Source of the DNA: Gymnorhina tibicen
Taxonomy: Eukaryota > Chordata > Aves > Passeriformes > Artamidae
Assembly (NCBI GenBank): GCA_013399875.1
Contig: VXAZ01000446.1
Span: 716,706-780,705 of the forward strand
Direction of reading: 5' to 3'
DNA length: 64,000 nt
The position numbers and the translations under genes were made by a program. A model generated the notes under the pieces. That model was not told where the DNA came from and searched no databases. It worked only from the letters and a program-made list of their open reading frames with translations. This document shows positions 54,519 through 64,000 of this stretch, piece after piece (the first letter of the stretch is position 1; every line of letters begins with the position of its first letter).

Positions 54519-57500
54519 TCAAATTCACCAGACAAGAAGTCAATGCTGAATGAAAACCTACTGAATGCAATTGACAAGATCTTTCCTTTGCTGGTATCTG
54601 GGTCTTTGCCTATTAGCATCCAACTCTGCACTTTCCAGTGAGAACCAGTGAAAAGCAAGTGTCCCCAAAGTCAAGCCATGTGTGAAAGCTCTTTCCATAC
54701 AGGATAACAGTGAGAGAATTTACCATGACAATAGCCTTGGATTATTCTAGAGCAACTACAGAGGTGAGAATCAGTGTTTGGCTTCTCAGTGTCCAGTTTA
54801 GTTCATCACTAGCTCACCCACACTCTGTCTGCAAACACTAAAATATATGCATGATTCTACCCACGTGGGTATTCCAAAATAAGCCAAGGCACGCATATAC
54901 CAAACCACAGCCAAAACTCACACTTTACACCTGTCCAAGTATCTCTGGACATAACCTGAGATTCTCAAATCTCAAAAGCAAACATGTGATAAAGACTGCT
55001 TTTTCTCCCTCTCAAAGCTGAAGAGGCTGGTGACCCTCCATGCATTGGATGACAATGTTCTCAGAGGAGGAAAGGACATATCTGAGTTAACCCTATCAAG
55101 CCAAGCACACTTTTTTTGGGACAGATGAGAAAGAGGGCAATTAGGCCTGAACAACTATCATGGGTGTAAAACACAACTCTCATTAACAAATGCCCCTTTT
55201 TTCAACCAGCAGCAGAGCTGCCTAAAAATAATAGTATTTCAACTGAAATGGGAAAAGGAGATTTTTTTATTAGAAATGATTTTTCAACCAGATCTAACAA
55301 AAAGAAAGTAGAGGAGTAATGAAAATAAAAGACATGGAAATGTAATATTAGAAGTACTCCATGTTTTGTGACTCTTGCTATAGCAATAGCATCTCCCTGC
55401 TCCATCCACAATTTTCCTTGCAAGATCAAAACCAGGCTGACCCAGCACCTCACTCCATGTAATTTATTCCTCCACAAAGAAACATAAATAATACTCTCAC
55501 TCTTCCTCACTCAGCTACTATTTATCAGTTATAATCACCTTCACTCCAAAATAAAGTAGGTTTCCAGCTCTCTAGATCAGGGGATAACGTATAGCAGCAA
55601 TTCGAAAATGTGTTTGCCCAGCTGGAGAGAATTCAGAGCAAAAAGGGAAGTCCTGCAGGATGTGCTGGTCTCTGATAGCCAAGCCTCTGAACTGCTACAT
55701 GAAGAGCCAAGTCTGAACGAGGAGGAGTGAGGAAAAGGAAATGTATACATACAACAGCTTTGCACTTCTGTAATACTTCCTCTCCACGGTTCTCTACAGA
55801 GGAACAAAGCATGAATCTTCATCATCCCCATCTACCAGGGATGAAACCCTGGCAGAGGAGAGGGGGAATTTCCCTAAGACAAAAAGGGTACTTTTGGTGG
55901 GAAAGCAAAGATCACACTAAAAAGTGTTACTGGCTCTCAGGATCCTGCTAGTACTACCACCCTTGTTTTTCCCGACAGAAGAGTCCCACCATGTAATTGC
56001 TTCTCCAGCACAACAAAGGGCATTGAACTTGGGAGTTCAGGGAAGCAGGAGGAGGGGGGTGGAGAAGGGGAAACCGGCAGAGTTTCAAATCTTTGGTGTG
56101 TATTTATAATGTTGTAGAGAAACTGCATTTCAGGATGGAATGATTATTGATTTCTTAATGGATTACTGCTGCACAAATTTACACTCCCCCCCAAAAACAT
56201 CAATCTTAGGATAATAATTATAAACCTATCACAGTGTATAGAGCATTCTGACTGAGTAGAAACTTATCGCTATCTGCCGGGAAATGGTCAGTTTTCTAAT
56301 TTCTCCCACTCCAACCACATTACAGCATGGCAAGGAGCTACTGAAAAATACATGCTATTATGAAACAAAGTTTGTAATAGCCACAGGCCATACCTCCAGT
56401 CAACTTTCATTAAACGGACTGTTTTAAACTACTGGCCTTAAGACAATGCCTGATCTATTAGTAAATAAGTTAATTAGTTATTAGAATCCTTTTATGTTAT
56501 TTTTCTCATTGTAATGAAGCACCCAGCATTGAGTGAGACTCCTTAATGGGCAACATACATTCACAAACCCACACACCCTTACTTTTTATGCTTACCAGCC
56601 TACAGTCAAATGCTTCTGTAGCTAAGTAATTTTTTAGCAAAGGCATCCATAGAACAGCTTTGCTACAAGCAGCATCATGTTGCAAAAATGACTGAAATAC
56701 CACCAAGACTCCCCTTAACTTCAGGAAGTGCCAGACCAAGTCACCAGAGATGGGGCGCTACGGAAATTTAAAAAGTCTTTCTAAACCAAAAATCTCAATA
56801 TCCCAAAGTTTGTGGAAGGTGCGGAAATGTGGAAGATTCAAGTCTGTCTCTGTTCAGTGGTTTCCACTCACACCACCACCACTGTTTAACTAAAGGTGTT
56901 ATATGAGGTTATAGTCCAATGTGAGCTGTGAGCTAAAGGCAACCTGCGAAAGGGCTGGCTGTGAACCCAGCACCTCTAAGCTGCTGGCCCCATCCCTCTG
57001 CAAGAGGCAACCACACTGGGTCAGAGGCAGCAGAAAAGCCAACTGGCTGCCTTGTTGACCACTCATTGATGCCCTGTGCCAGGTATCAGCACAGCTCAGA
57101 GTACCTTTGCCTCTGCAGGAACAGAAAGAGAGCTAGGAGCTCCCATCCCTGCTCAGACACCACCCTCTCACTGTGTGAGACCATGCACTAAACCGGATCA
57201 GTAAATTGATCTAGGCTAAAAATACCCCTTTTTGTTATTTGGTTTTTCTTTTTCAGAAAAAAAATGTTGGCATTGCCACAGAGAACAAGGAATGCTGAAC
57301 TCTGCTTTGAATGCTTGCCTTAGGAATAGTCATCTCGGCTAGAAGGGCATCTGGGGCACCTGCAACTTATAACACCTTTAAACAGTCCTAACTAATGACA
57401 GCCCACACACCCTGTGCCATTAAAACGTGTGCAGGTTAAAGCCCTGCACACAACAGATTTCCAAGCTCCTGCAGCACTGTTCAAGCTGCAGTTTGCTCCA

Positions 57501-58661
57501 GAGCAGAGCCGCAGTTACACTCTGCTCAACACCAATCCCACTGTTCCCAGTGCGGAGCCTTGCTGTAAGCAGTGGGTAATGGAACAGCTTGTACAAGCCA
57601 GGGGCTGGAATTTAAATGGAAAGCTGAGGTACAGTTTGCTTGTAATCTGGCTGTAGCCTTCCATGCCGAAAATAATTTCAAATACAATGTAGCCAGTTGA
57701 TGTTCCCCCAGACTATGCCTGTCACTACCTACAACTTGCCCCTGTGATAGGGATCTTCTCCACAAGTGTGTGGAATTAGAGAATCTCCCACAAAGCGTGG
57801 TGGGCTTTCGATAGGTCCTAAATTACTCATGAGAAAGCTTGCCAGCTACAGAGCACAGGATCAGCACCTTAACTCTCATTTCTCTAAGAGGCTCCAATTT
57901 AATTAGTGCAACAACTTCTCCCCTTTTCCATAACCTACAATTCCATCCTTCTTCCTCCATCCCAGGAACTACTCATAGCTGCTGGAGGACAGCAAGAGCA
58001 TCTCCAAAAATCCTCAGCTCAAAAGATGGTTAACAAAAAAAATAACAGCCAAAGAAAGCAGCATTCTCCAAAGTACACAGGCCACATAAAATAAAAGCAA
58101 AGGACCCAAAATTCAACACTTGCCATCAGCTTCAATTAGCAACAAAGTGGGGTTTGGGAAAACGAGGGCCTCTTCAGAGCTGCTATAGGGCAAAGATGAA
58201 ATCCCAGAATTAAAAACTAAGTCCCCACATGCACATTAATATTCAGAGGCAATTACCTTTCAGCTTAAAGTCAGCCAACATGCATCTTACTACTGCAGCT
58301 CTTAAAGCAATCTTGTTTACAACTGGAAATGGATTACATTATCTCAGCTCCACCTATTCACATAATGCAGAGCAAACTGTCAAACATAAAATTACAAAAT
58401 GGTTATTGTAAGGTATCCCCTTCAGCATAAAAATTAATTTGACCTATTTTATTACTAAATTATTACTCCCACACAAATTTTCTGTCATAGATATCTATCA
58501 GCACTGACATTTATATTCCAGTGAGGCACTCTCAGATGCCTATTTTCTTTTTCTCCATCTCAAAGGTGTATTGAACAGATTTGATGTAAACAGCCTGCCA
58601 AGCTAGTTAAAATCTTTAAACTTTACACATACAATTAGACTGTGACAATAACCATTTGCTT

Positions 58662-58665
<4 letters not shown>

Positions 58666-58694
<29 letters not shown>
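58666..58694. repeat. (AG)n microsatellite
   Basis: An uninterrupted AG dinucleotide run of about 29 bp, bounded by taaaa on the left and aaagata on the right. Length polymorphism is likely. Confidence 0.95.
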
Positions 58695-58698
<4 letters not shown>

Positions 58699-58845
58699 TA
58701 CCTACACAGAGTTTCAGATTCCGAAACAAAATGCTTCGCAAATTAAAGATATGGTTAATCTAAATTTAAGAAGGACCTACAGATATTTTTACTACGGCTC
58801 TGGCAGGTTGTTCTGATTGTCACCAAGAGACATGATTTGACACAA

Positions 58846-58930
58846 TGGCCCTGATTAAGAATGTGCTTAAGTCCTATTAAAGCCAATGGAAGTTAATCAT
58901 CTGTTTAAGAGCTTTGCTAAATCAGGACCA
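58846..58930. repeat. Old palindromic MITE-like element, copy 2
   Basis: It begins tggccctgattaag and ends ctaaatcaggacca. The ends are inverted complements with few mismatches (tggccctgatt against tggtcctgatt). Inside are tgtgcttaagtc, agccaatgga and gtttaagagctttgctaa, as in copy 1. About 85 bp remain, shorter than copy 1, so part of the middle is probably deleted. Confidence 0.6.
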
Positions 58931-60185
58931 GAACAGGAGACATTTCCAAAAAATCTGGGCCTAAATTGAACACACACTAATTAGCCGCACACACCAATTA
59001 CATGATTATGGATGAAACACAGTTGTTTAGCATTTACAACAGCATACTTTGTGTGGAATCATTTAGAAATAAGGTCTAATTATCATTCCATAACAGGTCC
59101 CACAATGAATTATAACCCACATATACCATATTAATTTTACTTAAAGGAATAGCTTAAAAAGGAAGAACAAAAAGAAAAAAGCAGAAATCCTTCCAGTAAT
59201 ATTAGTCCAAGTTCTCAAGTGGATCAAGATCTGACCCTTTTGGAACTTCACTCTGTTCACAGGGAGAATGTCTGAGCACTCTTGCTCAGCCCAGTTTCCT
59301 CATTGCTACATTTTGCTTACAAAAATATTCACTCTTGCATTTCAAAATGTAACATTTGTATTCGATGCTGCCTAATGACTTAAGCCCTGCACTGAGGAAA
59401 CAAACAAATTGGCACAGATCTGCATATCCAGGATAACAAATACCAGCAAATTATTCCTGAAAAATATTTGTGCATAAAAACCAAAACTTGTTTTATTTGT
59501 GAATGATCTCAATCATTTGAACTGTTTGACATTAGCCAGGATTGACAAGTCTCACTTTTATGTCCTTTACACTGACATTTATTAGTTTTTCTTAACAGCA
59601 AGATTTTCAGATAAGTGACTAAAAAAGTCTCCACTTTCATTAAATCAAGAAAAAGCACTCCCAGAGCCAGAGACTGCTGAAAAGCCATGCTTCAATGCAA
59701 AGCACAGATCAGGAATGAGAAGATCCATCGAGAATTACATTTATTAAACAAACACACATTAAAAAAAAAACCAAAAAAACTCATGGTATGTAAGGCAATC
59801 TTGCGATTTAAAACTTGACTCATGATTGTGAAAGTTTGGAGCTGGCATGCCAACTTGGTGAGCCATCTGCTCACCAACAATTTATAAACGAGACTGCTGC
59901 CAAAGCCACCCGATTACTCAGTTCTAATATTAGTGATGTAACTAAAACATGCTTGTAGGGTTTTTCTCCCCATGGACCAGGAAGCACAAAAAAACCCCCA
60001 AAACCTCACAGATAAAAAGTTAAAAATAAAATAGGTAAAATGTATTTATTCTATATTCCCTTCAAGTCTGGTAAGTAGGAACATTAAAGATTAGGTTGAT
60101 GCTTCAGTTCTGTAATTCCCTCTAAACCAAGTTAAGAAGGAAAAAAAATAAATCAGCAGAGTGACTACAAATGATGAGACAAGGA

Positions 60186-60608
60186 GAATCATAGAATGGT
60201 TTGGGATGGAAGAGACCTTGAAGCCTATCCCATCCCACCCCCTGCCATGGGAAGGGACACCTTCCACTATCCCAGGTTGCTCTCCAAGTCCTGTCCAACC
60301 TGGCCTGTAACACTTCCAGGGATGAGGCAGCCACAGTTTCACTTGGCAACCTGTGCCAGGGCCTCACCACCCTCACAGTCAGGAATTTCTTCCTAATATT
60401 CAATCTAACCCTCTTCTCTCGCAGTGGGAAGCCAGTCCCCCTTGTCCTGTCACTCCAGACCCCTGTAAATAGTCTCTCTCCATCTTTCTTGCCACAATTA
60501 GGTCACCCCAAAGCCTTCTCTTCTCCAGGCTGAACAATCCCAGTTCTCTCAGCCTCTCCTCATAGCAGAGGTTCTCCATCCCGCTGATCAACTTGGTGGC
60601 CCTCCTGA
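60186..60608 (-). mobile_element. CR1 LINE 3' fragment
   Basis: About 420 bp of antisense CR1 on the plus strand, starting at gaatcatagaatggtttggg and running to the ggtggccctcctg block, where the match stops abruptly. It looks less eroded than the copies at 2779 and 6073. It is a 5'-truncated, non-coding insertion oriented like the host gene. Confidence 0.95.
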
Positions 60609-61684
60609 ATCATATATTCTGTACCCAAACTTATTTCTTTGTTAATGATTGAAATGGTAGTTGGCTGAAATCAAACATAGTGTGCTCATCTCATAATAGC
60701 ATTTAATACATTCTGAAAACAGTAAAAAAATAATCAAGAAATTGTGCATGTAGGGCTAGCAGGTATAACTGCTGATTTTACTCATGATGCTAATTTTACC
60801 ATTAGAACTGGGTTATTTGGGATAAAAACATTATCCTATTTAAACAAGTCCTTTCTTATTAAAATTCAACATTACAAATAGCAGCAAAAATATGCTGGAA
60901 GTTACTCTACAGTAAATAATCCTTGGGGCAAAAGATACTGTAATGAAACTGCATGGAAAATTACTCACTCAATCATTTTTAAAACGTTGAGTCACTATTC
61001 AGTTTTGTTGGCCTGAAACTCCAGATCTATCTCCATGGCAAGTCAGAAGCAAATCCCAAAGCACAGCCACTATTCCCAGAGCTCAGACATGAGGATGCTG
61101 CTGCAGGAGGAAACCCAGCAGTGTGCCATGTCCTACACCACCACTTCCACACGGCCTCCTGTGTTACCTCCTGCCCATAGAGGTAATGAACAGTTTAACC
61201 ACTGGCTTCAATGTGAGCAGAATCAGAACATTTCCAAGTGCTCTACAAGGGACGCTAATTAGATTCCAAACACAGGCAGTCCTGGTGGCATTAATTAAGA
61301 GGACAATGACAGTGACAAGCACCCTGCTTCATTTCAGAACACCTTGCGCTATCACTGCCAAAAGGAGTAGCTTTTAAATCTGCAGTTCGAAATTAAATGC
61401 ATCATCATTACCCAATTACGGTTCTAACTAGTTTCCTCAACAACAGATCGGCTTTATTTACAATTAATTTTGGTTAATGAGTTAGTTGTAGTTTTATCTG
61501 ACGGATAATGGGAGAGAATTAATAATTGCTTAATCCACACAAAATTTTGTTGTTCACATAGCACACAAAATTTTGACAAATGTTTCTGAATCCCGGCCAA
61601 CAACCACCAGCACATTTTCACCATCTGAAAGCAGCCAAAGCTCAGCAAATGTTACCATTTTACATTATAGTAGGTTAAACTGTT

Positions 61685-61720
61685 TATATATATATAATTA
61701 GAATTATTATTATTATTATA
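61685..61720. repeat. Short TA and ATT microsatellites
   Basis: A TA run (tatatatata) followed a few bases later by about six ATT units, in a very AT-rich stretch. Confidence 0.85.
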
Positions 61721-64000
61721 AACTACAGTCATAATTATAAATTGAAATTTCATCACTGACTCATAAGGAAGCTTTCCCCCTTCCAAAACACCTGGCTAGA
61801 ACAATTGATTAAGGTCATCTCTTTGATGGTCTACAAAGATTTATTCGACCTATAGTTGCACAAGAAAATGCTGCAGAGACCCGAAATGGAGAATAAACTG
61901 CCCTGTGCATGTCAGCTGCGCTGTCTTTCTCATACCTTTGTCTATTCCCCTCCAATGAATTTAAACCTGGCTCCGAAGCCATTTTAAGCCCAGTCCTATT
62001 TTTTTTTTTTAATTAGGCATTGGTTTTAATTGGTTTTAAACCATCATCTTCCATTGCCACATCACCACCTTCCCTTAAAAATACTTTTCCCTTGCTGAAT
62101 GCTGGGAAGGGCTGGGTTTGCCTCCAGCCAGTGCCATTCTCTTCTTCTAGCACAGCAGTCTCTGGCTGGGGTGCTGTCTACCAGATGCAAAATCAAACCT
62201 AAGGATCTCCCTGTATCCAGTCATTAAGGAACCTTGGATAATTATAGGGCAATTATCATTCACATTTCTACCGTGGAAACACTTCTTCTGCTCTTTTCCT
62301 AAGGCTCTGTTGTTCTAGGCTGTTAAAAAGAGCAGCCAGGGTTCTGGGACAGGAATGGCAGAGCTGGGACACAGTTAAAACATCCTGACATGAAGATGAG
62401 GAAGAACATTACAGAGCAGCACTACAGATTATTTCCTGGAATGCACGGCAGTTTGCTTTGGTTTTGAGTACATATGTGATATATATTTACTCGAGCAAAA
62501 ATCTCACTACTATCGATTTCTCTATAAATATTTAATGGTTACCAGTCAGAAGGTAAATTTAAGTAACAATAGCGCTAATGACATTAAATGAATGAAGCAC
62601 TTTAAAAGTGAGAAAAAAAGCAAACACTTCTTTACAGCATTTTAGAGCAAGAGCAATAAGACAGCAACCTGAAACCATGTTACATGCTGATAGCCTGAGT
62701 CATGTCTGGTCTCACAGGCACACCAGAGAGGTGATTTTGTACAAACATCTCACAAAAAAGTAGGTTTTGCAAGCAGCAAACTTAGCAGAGACTGGCTTCC
62801 AACAACTTTTTCCCATGCATTTGACATTTGAAAAGGGCGGCGCTTAATAGTTTTTCCTTCAGCCGAGGCACAATTCACATACCTCTCTCCCCTCTTTCTG
62901 GCTTCCTCATTTCATAAGAATTGCACTTTCCTAGTATTTTTCAAGCCTCTACTTCTCTGTTGTATGTGACCGAAACCCTCTCTAAGTGCCTTCCATTTGT
63001 ATTATTGCATTGCACACGTACAAGCTTGTCAGAAACCAGGGCTGGACACATTTTCCTATCTTTTTCTTTGGCTGCCAACCTTTATTACTTGATATTAGGT
63101 AATTTGGGGGCAGCTGACGGGTCATAGCTATGAGAACACTCTGGGATTCACATGTAAGTACACGGGATTTTGGCAAAATAAATTGTGCAATTTGTAGAAT
63201 ACAAATTCAAAAGAAGGCCAAGAATAAACTCCCAGAGCTCTCACAGTCTGCTAACGTCATATACTACTTGACCCTTAAATATACAACTAGCACATCATTC
63301 TTCTGAACTCTTGAGAGCTACCTATACTCTGACAATTTGTAGTCACATATGCAAATTATGGAGCTGCCTTTCACCTATAAGAGCTGAATTCTTACTAAGA
63401 TTAATTTCCCTACTTTATCTCCACCTCTTCAGCCTAAAATTTTATCCACTCATTTGTATCTCTTCAACTGGTATCCTTTGTGAAGCTCTTAAAACTGAAA
63501 AAGCATGATATAACAAGGAGATATTGTTATATTATTCTCTAGTAGATTATCCAAAGGGTAATATCCTGCAGTGACAGAGAGAGAGGTCTGTGTACTTCAG
63601 CTAGCGAGAAAATTTCAAGCAGGGGGTTTCAAGTAAAGCTGATGCCCCAGATTGTTTCACACAGCTGCATGGAGATGTATTAGACTCATCCAGGAACTAC
63701 CTGTGCTGGGAACAAGGTCAAAACAACTGGTAAGGTTGACCCAATTTTGGGAGATTAAACTGTAAAACTATTACTCACAACTACATTTAGGACATGCCTA
63801 AATCTGAAAGGTGATGAGGATTAAGGCACTTAGTAAATTTAAGGCCCAATGGTGTATTCTGAAATATTTCTGTACTCAGGCAGACTCTGCACTGGTGCCA
63901 GATCCCTGTGGACTCTCCAGGGAGGCAGGAGAGAGGCCCCTCACCACAATAGTGCATGTGCAATACAAAGCCTGTACCTTGGAACGGACAATTAAAAGCA

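Larger units (their letters stand above)
45209..64000 (-). other. Upstream intron, distal third (continues beyond the window)
   Basis: No exon recognised. I searched the minus strand by eye for the N-terminal Helios coding text and found nothing. Contents are an inverted repeat at 45643-45723, a CpG-enriched block at about 50.46-50.66 kb with an adjacent repeat-free AT-rich stretch to 51.0 kb, a GA microsatellite at 58666-58694, a MITE-like copy at 58846-58930, a CR1 copy at 60186-60608, and TA and ATT microsatellites near 61.7 kb. Confidence 0.7.

Noticed and set aside
54538..54560. Minus-strand text resembling the IDL stretch of the N-terminal Helios exon
   Set aside because: Translation gives SIDF with unrelated flanks and no matching splice sites.
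60122..60403. 93-codon minus-strand frame
   Set aside because: It lies in the 3' part of a CR1 copy, which is non-coding in this region.
63765..63860. Possible MITE-like words (ggattaaggcacttag)
   Set aside because: Only a short resemblance, with no complementary ends seen.

Overview
This is vertebrate, almost certainly bird, nuclear DNA, and nearly all of it is intron. Avian origin is suggested by several copies of the CR1 LINE with the typical 3' end (repeats of ATTCTATG) and no mammalian Alu, L1 or B-type repeats. There are no operons, no dense coding and no intact mobile-element reading frames. The species cannot be named from the sequence alone.

Only two coding exons can be supported. 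Both lie on the minus strand and belong to one gene, IKZF2 (Helios, an Ikaros-family C2H2 zinc-finger transcription factor). The upstream exon (14874-15140, 267 bp) encodes the acidic N-terminal linker and zinc finger 1. The downstream exon (4883-5050, 168 bp) encodes zinc fingers 2 and 3. The junction rebuilds a continuous H-T-G-E-R-P linker between fingers 1 and 2. Splice sites on both exons are canonical. All three introns touched are phase 1, so each exon is a whole number of codons and can be skipped in frame.

Layout, in the direction of transcription (high to low coordinates): 64000-15141 is at least 48.9 kb of the upstream intron, and I found no match to the N-terminal coding exons in it. 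Then come the ZF1 exon (15140-14874), a 9.8 kb intron (14873-5051), the ZF2-ZF3 exon (5050-4883), and 4.9 kb of the next intron (4882-1). The ZF4 exon was not found and is presumably below coordinate 1.

The introns hold five recognisable CR1 fragments (2779, 6073, 11031, 44621, 60186), two copies of an old palindromic MITE-like element (13814, 58846), a GA microsatellite, several poly-A/T tracts, two strong hairpin-forming inverted repeats (4275-4320 and 45643-45723), a G-quadruplex motif on the transcribed-RNA strand about 290 nt after the ZF1 exon, and a few CpG-richer blocks (about 17.74-18.09 kb and 50.46-50.66 kb) that are candidates for intronic promoters or enhancers.

I see no convincing undescribed biological system. 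The most useful leads are elements that could affect splicing of the finger exons, and the two CpG-enriched blocks.
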